Under the pieces are notes generated by a model, which was given only the letters and a program-made list of their open reading frames with translations, was not told the origin of the DNA and made no database searches. Positions 36,083-45,231 of a stretch of DNA of 64,000 nucleotides are shown one piece after another. This DNA is from an uncultured Flavobacteriales bacterium (GTDB lineage Bacteria; Bacteroidota; Bacteroidia; Flavobacteriales; Schleiferiaceae), in contig CAJXKC010000002.1 in assembly GCA_913055685.1 (NCBI GenBank), positions 186,001 through 250,000 on the forward strand, written 5' to 3'. Within the stretch, counting starts at the first letter, position 1; every line of letters starts with the position of its first letter. Both the position numbers and the translations under genes were made by a program.

Positions 36083-37125
36083 AGGCACGATGGCAGAAAT
36101 ATACTTTAGAGTTTAAGACTCCGGCTGGTACTTCAAGAGGGGTGCTCAAGAGTAAGGATTCCTACTTCCTAATTCTAGATAATGGTAATTCCAGAGGCAT
36201 CGGAGAGTGTGGTATTTTACGTGGCCTAAGTGCAGACGATAGACCCGATTATGAAGATAAACTGGACGAAGTTTGCGCTGCCCTTGACGAAGGAATCGAT
36301 TACCGAGATCTAATTTTGGAATTAGATGAGTGGCCAAGTATTCAAGCTGGTCTGGAAATGGCAAGCATGGATTTAGACGCCACTAATCATTTAATTTATC
36401 CCAGTGAATTCACCGACGGTACTGAGCGTCAACCTATAAATGGCCTTATCTGGATGGGCGACAAAGACGATATGCTTAAGCAGGTCCGCGAGCGTATTGA
36501 AAAGGGCTTTTTGGTCTTAAAAATGAAGATAGGGGCCATAGACATTGAATCGGAGCTGGATATATTAACTAGTATCCGCAAAGAATATGGTCCGCATGAA
36601 ATCCAATTAAGAGTTGATGCTAATGGTGCTTTTAGTCCGGAAGAAGCACCAAGAATTCTTGATCGTTTAGATCGCTTGCGTATTCACTCAATAGAACAAC
36701 CCATAAAGGCTGGTCAAATAGAGGAGATGGCTAAACTTTGTCAGCGATGTATTCTACCTATTGCCTTAGATGAGGAATTAATCGGTATTAGTAAGCGCAG
36801 CGATAAGGAGGCCCTCCTCAACCATATTAAACCTCAGTTTGTAATTCTTAAGCCCTCTTTTTTAGGTGGATTTAAAAAATCGGAAGAGTGGATTGATATG
36901 GCCGAAGGGCGCTATATAGGCTGGTGGGTTACTAGTGCCCTCGAATCGAATGTGGGTTTAAATGCTATCGCTCAGTGGAATTATACCCTTTATGGCCATT
37001 TAGCTTCAGGTTTAGGCACCGGTAGTCTTTACACTAATAATTTCGATACTCCCTTGCGTCAAATAAGAGGCACCGTAGCTTTTGATCCCCAAGCCACCTG
37101 GGATTTATCCCCGCTAGGACTATAA
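36079..37125 (+). CDS. menC: o-succinylbenzoate synthase
   Basis: 348 aa, GTG start overlapping the menA stop. Enolase-superfamily enzyme: catalytic lysine in LVLKMKIG, metal ligands in LRVDANGAF, EQP and ALDEEL, and the second catalytic lysine in FVILKPSFLGG. It dehydrates SHCHC to o-succinylbenzoate. A strong hairpin lies 7 bases after the stop. Confidence 0.95.
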   Translation: MKARWQKYTLEFKTPAGTSRGVLKSKDSYFLILDNGNSRGIGECGILRGLSADDRPDYEDKLDEVCAALDEGIDYRDLILELDEWPSIQAGLEMASMDLDATNHLIYPSEFTDGTERQPINGLIWMGDKDDMLKQVRERIEKGFLVLKMKIGAIDIESELDILTSIRKEYGPHEIQLRVDANGAFSPEEAPRILDRLDRLRIHSIEQPIKAGQIEEMAKLCQRCILPIALDEELIGISKRSDKEALLNHIKPQFVILKPSFLGGFKKSEEWIDMAEGRYIGWWVTSALESNVGLNAIAQWNYTLYGHLASGLGTGSLYTNNFDTPLRQIRGTVAFDPQATWDLSPLGL

Positions 37126-37130
37126 AAATA

Positions 37131-37158
37131 AAAAGCGCCGTAGGGAAACGGCGCTTTC
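37131..37158 (+). terminator. Terminator between menC and menE
   Basis: AAAGCGCCGT (37132-37141) / ACGGCGCTTT (37148-37157), a perfect 10-base stem with a 6-base loop. The T-run is short (three), so readthrough into menE is possible. Confidence 0.75.
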
Positions 37159-37279
37159 TAACTAAACAGGGTACTAATGGTTATTAAAACCAATTTATAA
37201 GGAACTGTACAATAGAAACGCGAAGCATAGGGGAATGGTTGGGTAAATGGAGAAAAAAAACTGAGAATAGTTTAAGGCT

Positions 37280-38278
37280 TTGAAAATCAGTAATAAAAAA
37301 TTTGCATCGGAGGACTACCTAAACCAAATTGCTGAAATTTATAATTGGTATTTAAGGGGTAATGACCTTGTTGTAACTAGTTCGGGAACCACGGGAGAAG
37401 CGAAGAAAATTCACTTAAAGAGGGAGCACGTTCTTCATTCAGCTCAGCTTAGTGTAGATTTTTTCCAATTAAAGGAGAACTCCAAGATATTATTGAATCT
37501 ACCATTAGATAAGATCGGTGGGATCATGCTCGCCATACGGGCTTTTGTAGCCGGGGCGACTATATTCCCAGTGGATCCTGCTCGTGCCTTTATGGCTGAA
37601 CTGCCTAGGGAGGAAACATATACTTTCGCATCGATGGTGGCCAACCAAGTGGACGGGAATCTGCCTTATCTCAACCAAATTGAAAAAATACTGATTGGCG
37701 GTGGACCAATAAGCAGCGATTTAGAAAATAGACTTCAGGCCATAGAGTCCAAGGTTTGGCATTCCTACGCAAGTACTGAAACAATTTCACATGTCGCCCT
37801 GAGGCAAATTAGACCGAATGCCAGTGAGGTCTATCAAGGCCTTCCGGGCCTTTCTTTTTCAACCGCAAAGGGAGGAAACTTGGTAATAGATGCTCCTGAG
37901 CTTGGCCTCCTACAACTAGAAACCAAGGATCAAGTAAAACTCCTTTCGGCACATAGCTTTATCTGGTTAGGAAGAATGGATAATGTTGTTCTAAGTGGAG
38001 GCTTAAAGCTGTATCCAGAAAAGTTAGAGGCGAAATTAAAATTGGATGCTCCTTATTTTTTGGATAAAGAAGAGGATAGCTCTCTCGGTGAACGCCTAAT
38101 TATTGTTATTGAAGAAGGGCTGCCCATCCCCAAACTAATTAAGGATATAAAAAGCCAATTGAAAGGATCAGAAAGGCCGAAAGCTATTTATGTAGCTAAA
38201 CAATTTAGGTATACCTCCAATGGGAAGCTAAGGCGCAAGGAGACCCGAAATGGGGCTGAGTTTCTTCAATTGATTTAA
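37280..38278 (+). CDS. menE: o-succinylbenzoate--CoA ligase
   Basis: 332 aa from TTG at 37280; a stop codon lies four codons upstream and no ATG or GTG lies near, so TTG is the only option for a full protein. AMP-forming ligase: phosphate loop VVTSSGTTGEAKK, HSYASTET, FIWLGRMDNVVLSGGLKLYPE and the catalytic C-terminal lysine in YTSNGKLRRKE. Shorter than enteric MenE (about 450 aa) because the N-terminal subdomain is reduced, as usual in the phylum. It is set off from menC by a terminator and 154 bases. Confidence 0.9.
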   Translation: MKISNKKFASEDYLNQIAEIYNWYLRGNDLVVTSSGTTGEAKKIHLKREHVLHSAQLSVDFFQLKENSKILLNLPLDKIGGIMLAIRAFVAGATIFPVDPARAFMAELPREETYTFASMVANQVDGNLPYLNQIEKILIGGGPISSDLENRLQAIESKVWHSYASTETISHVALRQIRPNASEVYQGLPGLSFSTAKGGNLVIDAPELGLLQLETKDQVKLLSAHSFIWLGRMDNVVLSGGLKLYPEKLEAKLKLDAPYFLDKEEDSSLGERLIIVIEEGLPIPKLIKDIKSQLKGSERPKAIYVAKQFRYTSNGKLRRKETRNGAEFLQLI

Positions 38279-39186
38279 GCCTTTTCCACGGGCAATTTGC
38301 GGTAGGACCAAAAAAAGGAAATGGCCAAACCACTTATAATATGCCAAATTCCCCACCACGCGGCAACCAGGGCCATTCCTCCGAGACCTTGAAAGAAAGT
38401 GAAAATCAAAACTAGGCCTAAACCAGAATTTTGAATGCCAGTTTCGATAGTTAATGTTCGCACATCACGCGGTGGTAATTTCCAGATCCGACCTAAACTG
38501 TTTCCTAAAAGCAAGGCGAGACTATTATGAGCAAAGACTAAAAGAATTACGTATTGAATGTAATCCAAGAATAGCTCAAAGTTTTTACTGAATGCGACAA
38601 GCACGAAGGCGATAAAAATTATAATGCTGCCAATTCTAAAATAGGGAGATAGAAGTTTACTGATTTTAGGCTGCCTATGTCTTACTAAAATACCCAGTAG
38701 CAGTGGAATAATAATAATCATTAAAACGGTAGTAAAGACCTCCCAAAATCCTAAATGTATTTCTTGCAGTAAAAACTCAGTTTCCTCGTTTAGGCTTCCA
38801 TAAAGCTGAAAATTTATGGGGGTCATCACTAAACTTAACATGGTGCTTATGGAAGTTAAGCCCACCGATAGCGCGGTGTTGGCACCACTTAAGTGGCTCA
38901 TGAAGTTTGAAATGTTGCCACCCGGACAAGCCGCAACTAAAATCATTCCCAAGGCAATGCTCGGTTGAGGCTCTAAAATTAAAATCAGAAAGAAGGTAAA
39001 GAATGGTAAGGCTAAGAATTGAGAAATTATGCCAATTACCGCTGAACGTGGGTTTCGAGCAATCTCCTTAAAGTCTCTAAGGTTTATATCTAAGGCAATC
39101 CCGAACATGATGATTGCCAGGCAGATATTCAAGATAACTAGTGATTCTTGATCAAAGTTGAGCCGAATGGCATCAATTGCTTCCAT
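38275..39186 (-). CDS. Bile acid:sodium symporter (BASS) family transporter
   Basis: 303 aa, nine to ten hydrophobic segments. Family marks are the ALGMILVAACPGGNISNFMS loop and an ETGIQNSGLGLVLI helix near the C-terminus, both of which form the crossed sodium-binding helices. Substrate unknown (organic anions, pantoate or similar are typical). Shares the 4-base TTAA stop overlap with menE. Confidence 0.9.
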   Translation of the reverse strand: MEAIDAIRLNFDQESLVILNICLAIIMFGIALDINLRDFKEIARNPRSAVIGIISQFLALPFFTFFLILILEPQPSIALGMILVAACPGGNISNFMSHLSGANTALSVGLTSISTMLSLVMTPINFQLYGSLNEETEFLLQEIHLGFWEVFTTVLMIIIIPLLLGILVRHRQPKISKLLSPYFRIGSIIIFIAFVLVAFSKNFELFLDYIQYVILLVFAHNSLALLLGNSLGRIWKLPPRDVRTLTIETGIQNSGLGLVLIFTFFQGLGGMALVAAWWGIWHIISGLAISFFWSYRKLPVEKA

Positions 39187-39216
39187 GCAAGCAAATTAAA
39201 CAAATTGTAGGCTTGC

Positions 39217-39696
39217 TTAACGAAGTTCGATGCGTCGACTAATTTCAAATACAGCCGGACAAAGATTGGCGTTTTTTTCGGTTAGCTTTAGTATTTGATG
39301 CATTCGATTCCGATCGGTATGAGGGTAATCCTTGCAGGCTTTGGGTCGGACTTCATAAATGGAACAATAATTATCCGCTCCTAAAAAGGGGCAAGGCAGG
39401 CTTTGGAACACCCAGTCTTGGTCTTCGTCCAACTTTACATAACGGTCCATAAAGTCGGCAGGTTTTAAACGAAGGTGTTTCGCTATACGATCAATGTCCT
39501 TCTCCAATAATCGCGGACCGGCAGTTTTACAGCAATTGGCGCAGCTTAGGCAGTCAATTTCACTAAAAACCTCTTCATGCTTATCAGCGAAAGCTTGGTC
39601 TAGCTGCTTGGGACGCATCTTTTTAAGCGTCTTAAAGATTTTACCAGTTTCGGCTTTTTCTTGCTTTGCCTTCGCTTTAAATTCCTCTAGATCCAT
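39217..39696 (-). CDS. YkgJ-type cysteine-cluster protein
   Basis: 159 aa. CLSCANCCKTAGPRLL (CxxCxxCC), CPFLGADNYCSIYEVRPKAC and the DYPHTD segment identify the YkgJ/CxxCxxCC family, thought to bind zinc or an iron-sulfur centre. Start codon overlaps the end of the sugar transferase by 1 base. Role unknown. Confidence 0.88.
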   Translation of the reverse strand: MDLEEFKAKAKQEKAETGKIFKTLKKMRPKQLDQAFADKHEEVFSEIDCLSCANCCKTAGPRLLEKDIDRIAKHLRLKPADFMDRYVKLDEDQDWVFQSLPCPFLGADNYCSIYEVRPKACKDYPHTDRNRMHQILKLTEKNANLCPAVFEISRRIELR

Positions 39697-41114
39697 TATT
39701 TACCCCTTCCTTGTAAGACTATAATAACGGTGTAAATTAGGATTTTAAGGTCATTGAGCAAACTCATGTTTTCGATGTAAATCACATCATACTTTAAGCG
39801 CTCAACCATTTCTTCCACATTTTCTGCATAGCCAAATTTAACCATACCCCAAGAGGTAATGCCAGGTCTAACTTTCTGCAAGTAGCGATAGTGGGGGGCA
39901 TGCTTGGAAATTTGTTCCATATAGTACTTCCGCTCCGGGCGCGGACCTACAATTGACATATCGCCAATTAAAACATTGTAGAACTGTGGTAACTCGTCTA
40001 AGCGGTATTTACGCATAATACGACCCCAAGGGGTAATGCGATCATCGTTTTCACTGCTCAGCTGTGGACCATCTTTTTCGGCATCGACCACCATCGAACG
40101 GAATTTATACATAAAAAATTCCTTGCCATGTATTCCTACTCGCTTTTGACGAAAGAAGATAGGGCCGCGGTCACTAAACTTGGTGATAGTCATAACGACT
40201 AATAGGAGTGGGGAAAGTAAAAACAGGATTAGGGCAGAAGCAATGATGTCAAACAGCCTTTTTAAAACCATTTGCCATACCGGCATTAACTGATGCCGGA
40301 TTTCCACCAGGGGGATGGAACGAAGTGATTCCATACGCACCTTTCCGGAAATGATGTCATAAGTATCCGGGATCATCTTAATCTTCACCTCGGTTTCCTC
40401 TAACAGATTCACAATTTCCTCTAGTTTGTGATGTTCTGAGGATTCAATAGCGATAATCACTTCTTCAATTTGATTTTGCTCAATTATTTCGGGCAGTTCG
40501 GTATGATTACCTAGATGGGAAAGGTTTTTTTCGAGTAAGAAGCGAATGTTGTTATGGACGCTGGCAAACCCAATAAATCGGTGTCCTGTCTTACGGTTAT
40601 CCCTCGACTCTAGTTGAGCGTATAGCTCTGCCGCCTTCTCATTGCTTCCAATCATTAAGGTATTAAAGGCAATCTTACCGCTTCGGGTACGATAGGCGGT
40701 GCGGGTAGTTAGTAAGGACCGGAAGAGCGCGGTAAAGAAAAAGTGGCTGCCAAAATATACTAGGAAGCCCCGGTAGTAGTCGGTATAGCTGGATACGCTA
40801 TCGTCTAGAATCAAAGCAAAAAAGATAACGATACTACCCAGCAAGCTGGTATTGAATGTGTAAAAGAGATCTTTAAGACGGGAACGCCGATAGATGTCGC
40901 GGTAAAAGTCGGTGATCAAATAAACGGTTAGCCAGAAGACTGGGATTACCACCAGGCCAATAAAATAATTTGGTGTAAACTCTAAATTACTTAAACCAAA
41001 CTTCTCGGCTTCTACCACCAATTTTCGGAAAATGAAAAGTGAGCTGTAGCTAAGCATCGCTGCTACTACATCCCAAAACTGGTATTTGAAACTTTGCCAA
41101 GCCGGTTTTTTCAT
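39696..41114 (-). CDS. Polyprenyl-phosphate sugar-1-phosphate transferase (WcaJ-like)
   Basis: 472 aa. Four N-terminal membrane helices, a central Rossmann-like CoA-binding domain (FNTLMIGSNEKAAELYAQL), a fifth helix (IIASALILFLLSPLLLVVM), and the catalytic sugar-transferase domain with FFRQKRVGIHGKEF, KFRSMV, RKYRLDELPQFYNVLIGDMS and VGPRPE. It starts exopolysaccharide or O-antigen units on undecaprenyl phosphate at the inner membrane. Overlaps the lipoprotein gene by 4 bases. Confidence 0.93.
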   Translation of the reverse strand: MKKPAWQSFKYQFWDVVAAMLSYSSLFIFRKLVVEAEKFGLSNLEFTPNYFIGLVVIPVFWLTVYLITDFYRDIYRRSRLKDLFYTFNTSLLGSIVIFFALILDDSVSSYTDYYRGFLVYFGSHFFFTALFRSLLTTRTAYRTRSGKIAFNTLMIGSNEKAAELYAQLESRDNRKTGHRFIGFASVHNNIRFLLEKNLSHLGNHTELPEIIEQNQIEEVIIAIESSEHHKLEEIVNLLEETEVKIKMIPDTYDIISGKVRMESLRSIPLVEIRHQLMPVWQMVLKRLFDIIASALILFLLSPLLLVVMTITKFSDRGPIFFRQKRVGIHGKEFFMYKFRSMVVDAEKDGPQLSSENDDRITPWGRIMRKYRLDELPQFYNVLIGDMSIVGPRPERKYYMEQISKHAPHYRYLQKVRPGITSWGMVKFGYAENVEEMVERLKYDVIYIENMSLLNDLKILIYTVIIVLQGRGK

Positions 41115-42022
41115 TTCTCGTAGACTAGTTTCAAGTTATCTAGGTAGATCCGACCTTCACTAATGGTTTCAGGTTTACGCGCCCTTATTAGCAATTGGTA
41201 ACCATTGGCACCTGGGAAAGCCTGGAATTCGGTAACCAAGTTGATGTATATTTTACTCCACTCTGCTTTTGGGAAGACTACAGCGGTAACATCACTTTGG
41301 TTGCCTGTAGGGTAGTTGGCAATTAAGCCAAATCCAATATCCATATTACTGCGGTAAGTAACTTCCAGGTAAATATTCTGTACCCCAGCTGGGATATTGT
41401 AGGAAACAACAGACCTTAGTTCGGCATTAGGGTTTAAATCATCTAAAACTAAAAGGCCGGAGTTGGTATTGGGCTCCGGACTGCTGGCTCCGAATGGAGT
41501 GAAAATAAAAAGGCTGTCACCGTCCTTAACAAAATTCGTGTCGCTAAAATTCGTGCGCTCAAAGTTAAGGCCGGGTTTGTCAAAATCTTCCAATACGATC
41601 ACATTGTAGAAGTCCCGGTAGGTGACCGTGAGATCGGATGGGTCTGGAATTATGGTGTCAATCGGACCAGCATTATTTCCATCTACCTCAAGAATGATCG
41701 GTTTAAATGAAGCATTAATGGCGCGGAATGACTTAATACCATTGGTATTAATACCCGCTTCGAGTCGCAGAGTATTACTGCCTTCATCTAATATTAAAGG
41801 GATGGTCGCTGGTAATTCAAAGGCACCAACTGATTGACCATTTAAATTAACCCAAACCGTAGTTATTTGCTCATGGGCACTCCCTTGCTCAGCGTAATTA
41901 GTGCTAAGGTGAATGGCGTCAATTTTTAGATAAGTAGGCTTGGCGGCTTCATCCGTTTCACAAGCAACTAATCCCAATAAAATAATGAGGGCACTAAGGC
42001 CTTTGAATAATAGTTTTGTCAT
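41111..42022 (-). CDS. Hypothetical lipoprotein with a C-terminal beta-sandwich
   Basis: 303 aa, lipidated C21 (LLGLVACETD). The mature part looks all-beta; residues about 140-303 (FYNVIVLEDFDKPG, GRIYLDNLKLVYEK) resemble carbohydrate-binding-like beta sandwiches. It lies between the Gfo/Idh gene and the sugar transferase, so a role in surface polysaccharide is plausible but only by neighbourhood. Confidence 0.7.
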   Translation of the reverse strand: MTKLLFKGLSALIILLGLVACETDEAAKPTYLKIDAIHLSTNYAEQGSAHEQITTVWVNLNGQSVGAFELPATIPLILDEGSNTLRLEAGINTNGIKSFRAINASFKPIILEVDGNNAGPIDTIIPDPSDLTVTYRDFYNVIVLEDFDKPGLNFERTNFSDTNFVKDGDSLFIFTPFGASSPEPNTNSGLLVLDDLNPNAELRSVVSYNIPAGVQNIYLEVTYRSNMDIGFGLIANYPTGNQSDVTAVVFPKAEWSKIYINLVTEFQAFPGANGYQLLIRARKPETISEGRIYLDNLKLVYEK

Positions 42023-42031
42023 CTCTTGCGC

Positions 42032-43018
42032 TTAGGCAATGAGGTTGAGGTTCATTTCAATCTTGCGGAGAATATCCTGAGCTACTTGGAGCGCTTTATA
42101 TCCATCCTCTAGACTAACGTTCACTTCCGTGTTTTTATTGATTGCCTGTGCAAAAGAATGCAATTCTTCTTGAATAGCGTTACTGGGAAGGCTTTCAGGT
42201 TTTTCAAAATAGATTTGTTTCTTCTTACCCTTTCCAATATCCATGATCATGGCGTAAGGATCCTGCTCGTCGATCTCGTCTTTCATGCGCACTAGCTCGC
42301 TACTTTTCTCGAGGAAGTCGATGCTGATATAGGCGTCCCGTTGAAAAATCCGGGTTTTACGCATATTTTTTAAAGAAATCCTACTGGCGGTGAGGTTAGC
42401 AACACAGCCATTGTCAAACTCGATGCGGGCATTGGCGATATCCGGACTGTCGCTTAATACTGCTACACCGCTGGCATTGATCTTCTTTACGCCAGACTTT
42501 ACCGTGCTCAGTACAATGTCAATGTCATGAATCATTAAGTCCAATACCACCGGAACATCGGTACCTCTTGGGTTAAATTCAGCTAGTCGGTGCGTCTCAA
42601 TAAACATTGGATTATGGATATGCTCCTCGACTGCCTTAAAGGCTGGGTTAAAACGTTCTACGTGACCAACTTGGGCTTTTATGCCCGCTTCCTCAGCCAG
42701 CTTCATCAATTGCTTGGCCTGTTCTGGAGTTTCGGTTATGGGCTTCTCGATAAAGAAGTGTTTAACCTTCCGGGCTGCCTTAACTCCTAAGTCATAGTGA
42801 TTTAAGGTGGGAGTCACAATGTCGACTACATCCACAGCATCGATGAGTTCATCTATATCAGCGAAAGCTTTAAGATTAAACTCTTGTGCCACTTTTGCTG
42901 CGGTCTCGGGATGGGGGTCGTAAAAACCTACTAACTCATAGACCTCATTAAGGCCTTGGATACACCTTAAGTGAATTTTACCAAGATGACCTGCACCAAG
43001 AACACCAATCTTTAACAT
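42032..43018 (-). CDS. Gfo/Idh/MocA family oxidoreductase
   Basis: 328 aa. N-terminal NAD(P) fold with IGVLGAGHLGKIHLRCIQG, the EKPITET motif with the conserved lysine-proline, and the C-terminal beta domain with GHVERFNPAF and the H of MIHDIDIVL. Such enzymes oxidise or reduce nucleotide sugars; here it heads the sugar-transferase unit, suggesting a precursor-modifying step. An exact -7 box lies 18 bases upstream. Confidence 0.9.
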   Translation of the reverse strand: MLKIGVLGAGHLGKIHLRCIQGLNEVYELVGFYDPHPETAAKVAQEFNLKAFADIDELIDAVDVVDIVTPTLNHYDLGVKAARKVKHFFIEKPITETPEQAKQLMKLAEEAGIKAQVGHVERFNPAFKAVEEHIHNPMFIETHRLAEFNPRGTDVPVVLDLMIHDIDIVLSTVKSGVKKINASGVAVLSDSPDIANARIEFDNGCVANLTASRISLKNMRKTRIFQRDAYISIDFLEKSSELVRMKDEIDEQDPYAMIMDIGKGKKKQIYFEKPESLPSNAIQEELHSFAQAINKNTEVNVSLEDGYKALQVAQDILRKIEMNLNLIA

Positions 43019-43036
43019 GCTTCTAATTTACGAGCA

Positions 43037-43044
43037 CAAAGGTA
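43037..43044 (-). promoter_or_regulatory. -7 box of the oxidoreductase / sugar-transferase unit
   Basis: Minus-strand TACCTTTG, exact match to TAnnTTTG, 18 bases before the ATG at 43018; no TTG at the -33 distance. Confidence 0.45.
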
Positions 43045-43156
43045 ACTTAATGGCTTGGCTATGCATGCCTTTAGGAAGATTACTGTTCACAAATAGCTGT
43101 TTATTTTTCTTTTTACTTCTAGGACAGATGTCGACCAATATTCGGATTTTAGCGAG

Positions 43157-43798
43157 GTGAATGATTTGGCTCGACATAAGGGAATGCGCAATAAATTGGT
43201 GCGCCTTTTAATTGATAAAGGGATTCGTGACCGCGCGGTGTTAAAAGCAATTGCTCAAATACCTCGTCACCTTTTTATAGACAGTAGTTTTGAGGATTTT
43301 GCCTATCAGGATAAGGCCTTTCCAATCGCTGCCGGTCAGACAATTTCGCAGCCCTATACCGTGGCATTTCAGTCCGAAAAACTCGCTTTACAAGCGGGGC
43401 AAAAAGTTTTAGAAGTAGGCACAGGCAGTGGTTATCAAGCAGCGGTCCTTGCGGCTATGAAAATGAAGGTCTACAGTATCGAGCGTCAAAAGGAACTATT
43501 TGATGCTACCCGGCCTTTGCTGCAAAAATTAGGCTATCCGGTGTATATGAAATTTGGTGATGGCTATGCCGGATTACCTAATCACGCGCCATTCGATGGA
43601 ATCATTGTAACCGCGGGCGCGCCTTATATCCCAGAGGCCCTACTGGAGCAATTAAAAGTAGGAGGGAGGTTGGTTATCCCGGTCGGCCAAAACACCCAAG
43701 ATATGATCGTAGTGCATAAGGATGGACCCCAAAAATACCGACAAGAAAATTTGGGGGAGTTTCGTTTTGTACCCATGCTTCAAAATAAAAATGCCTAA
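43157..43798 (+). CDS. pcm: Protein-L-isoaspartate O-methyltransferase
   Basis: 213 aa from GTG at 43157; a TTG a few codons later is the alternative, as the family usually begins near ARHKGMR. Motifs: IPRHLFIDSSFEDFAYQD, the substrate loop GQTISQPYTVAF, SAM motif I LEVGTGSGYQAAVLA, YSIERQ and IIVTAGAPYIPEALL. Repairs isoaspartyl residues in aged proteins. Its stop overlaps that of the convergent gene by 4 bases (CTAA). Confidence 0.95.
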   Translation: MNDLARHKGMRNKLVRLLIDKGIRDRAVLKAIAQIPRHLFIDSSFEDFAYQDKAFPIAAGQTISQPYTVAFQSEKLALQAGQKVLEVGTGSGYQAAVLAAMKMKVYSIERQKELFDATRPLLQKLGYPVYMKFGDGYAGLPNHAPFDGIIVTAGAPYIPEALLEQLKVGGRLVIPVGQNTQDMIVVHKDGPQKYRQENLGEFRFVPMLQNKNA

Positions 43799-44313
43799 TA
43801 ACTTTCACTAATCTGGTCGCCTATAAACAGCAAGGCCTTGCCGCTGTAATAAAGGTGGTACTCGAAATTCACTGTACTAATCATTTCTTCCGAAGAAAAG
43901 AGAAGTCTTAAGTTTACGATGTAGCGGTTTTTCCAATAAGGGTGCTCCTCATAGCTGTAAGAGAGGTATTCTAATCTACCACCATTTTTGATTCCCTCTT
44001 GGTAATAATCGACTATTAGGCCAAGGCGTTTATGAAATTCTTCGTACTCGTAGGGATAAGACTTTTGAACTCTCAGCTTTACTTCTTCCTTTTTTGAGTC
44101 AGGCCAATCTTGCTCATCAATTAGTTGATTATAGGTTTTAATCCGAATATACTCAAGCTTAGGAATTTCTGCTGTATCTGCTATTAGGGTGTAGAGGTCG
44201 CGATTAAATTGCTCAAAGTCATTTTCGGTTTGGGCTTTCGCCTGAAGGGAAAAAAGTATTAAAAAGCTAATAAAGCCCTTAAGTAAGCTCCTTTTCAAAT
44301 TAATTATCACCAT
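43795..44313 (-). CDS. Secreted hypothetical protein
   Basis: 172 aa with a signal peptide (cleavage near LQAKAQ, about 28). The mature part is charged and mixed alpha/beta, rich in Tyr/Glu (YPYEYEEFHKRLG, YLSYSYEEHPYWKNRY). I do not recognise a family. It overlaps the AIM24 gene upstream by 14 bases and is probably cotranscribed with it. Confidence 0.7.
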   Translation of the reverse strand: MVIINLKRSLLKGFISFLILFSLQAKAQTENDFEQFNRDLYTLIADTAEIPKLEYIRIKTYNQLIDEQDWPDSKKEEVKLRVQKSYPYEYEEFHKRLGLIVDYYQEGIKNGGRLEYLSYSYEEHPYWKNRYIVNLRLLFSSEEMISTVNFEYHLYYSGKALLFIGDQISESY

Positions 44314-45094
44314 CTAGAAGGTCTCCTAAGGTTCCTAAAATACTGCCTTCGCCTTTGGACTTACCGCCCATTTTGGGAGCAGAGGCAATTACTCTATCTG
44401 CTAAACGACTAAAGGGTAATGATTGTATATAAACCTTTCCCGGTCCCCTTAAAGTAGCGAAGAAGAAACCCTCACCACCGAATATGCTGTTTTTGAGTCC
44501 GCCTACAAATTGAATATCATAGTGTACCGAAGGTTCAAAGCCTACCAAGCAACCGGTATCCACTCTTAAGTTTTCACCTGCAGCTAAGTGTTTTTCGATT
44601 ATCGTTCCGCCAGCATGTAAGAAGGCCATTCCATCACCTTCTAATTTTTGCATAATAAAGCCTTCACCACCAAATAAACCCACGCCGATTTTTTTACGAA
44701 ACTCTAAGCTCACACTCACCCCTTTGGCGGCACAAAGGAAAGCGTCCTTCTGGCATATTATCCGGTGTCCTACCTTGCTAAGGTCTAGGGGGATAATTTT
44801 CCCAGGGTAGGGAGAAGCAAAGTATACTTTCTTTTTTCCCAAGCCATTGTTGCTAAAAGCAGTCATGAACAAGCCTTCACCGGTAAGGGCCCGCTTGCCC
44901 GCATTCCAAACCTTACCCATAAAGCTTTCATTTTCACGAGAGCCATCGCCAAAAATGGTTTGCATCTCAATGCCTTCCTCCATCATCATAAAGCTACCGG
45001 GTTCGGCAATTGCCGTTTCTTGAGGGTCTAGTTCAATTTCTACCGCTTGCATTTCTTCACCAATGAGGCGGTAGTCGATTTCATGTGCATTCAT
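44300..45094 (-). CDS. AIM24 / TIGR00266 family protein
   Basis: 264 aa, all-beta. Glycine-rich repeats LGKKKVYFASPYPGKIIPLD, GLFGGEGFIMQKLEGDGMAFL and IFGGEGFFFATLRGPGKVYI are the family marks; the C-terminus is a Gly/Ser tail. Related to the mitochondrial AIM24 fold; bacterial role unknown. Translationally coupled to the downstream secreted protein. Confidence 0.88.
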   Translation of the reverse strand: MNAHEIDYRLIGEEMQAVEIELDPQETAIAEPGSFMMMEEGIEMQTIFGDGSRENESFMGKVWNAGKRALTGEGLFMTAFSNNGLGKKKVYFASPYPGKIIPLDLSKVGHRIICQKDAFLCAAKGVSVSLEFRKKIGVGLFGGEGFIMQKLEGDGMAFLHAGGTIIEKHLAAGENLRVDTGCLVGFEPSVHYDIQFVGGLKNSIFGGEGFFFATLRGPGKVYIQSLPFSRLADRVIASAPKMGGKSKGEGSILGTLGDLLDGDN

Positions 45095-45150
45095 CTACAG
45101 GGAATTTGCTACGAATTTAGCCAAATATGTCAGGATTAAACCAGTAAGAA

Positions 45151-45195
45151 CCCCTGTTTCGCAATGCGTAGCAGGGGCCTATATTTTATTTTAAA
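45151..45195 (+). terminator. Orphan terminator-like hairpin between divergent genes
   Basis: CCCCTGTTTCGC (45151-45162) / GCGTAGCAGGGG (45166-45177), a 12-position stem with one mismatch and one G-U pair, AAT loop, then CCTATATTTTATTTT. It looks like a plus-strand intrinsic terminator, but no plus-strand gene precedes it in this intergenic gap. Confidence 0.5.
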
Positions 45196-45196
45196 C

Positions 45197-45227
45197 TTGC
45201 TGAACCTAGCTTTTAGAGATACTTTTG
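45197..45227 (+). promoter_or_regulatory. queE promoter, predicting a leaderless mRNA
   Basis: TTG (45197-45199), 20-base spacer, TACTTTTG (45220-45227), a full consensus match. It ends 4 bases before the ATG at 45232. Confidence 0.7.
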
Positions 45228-45231
45228 CCGC

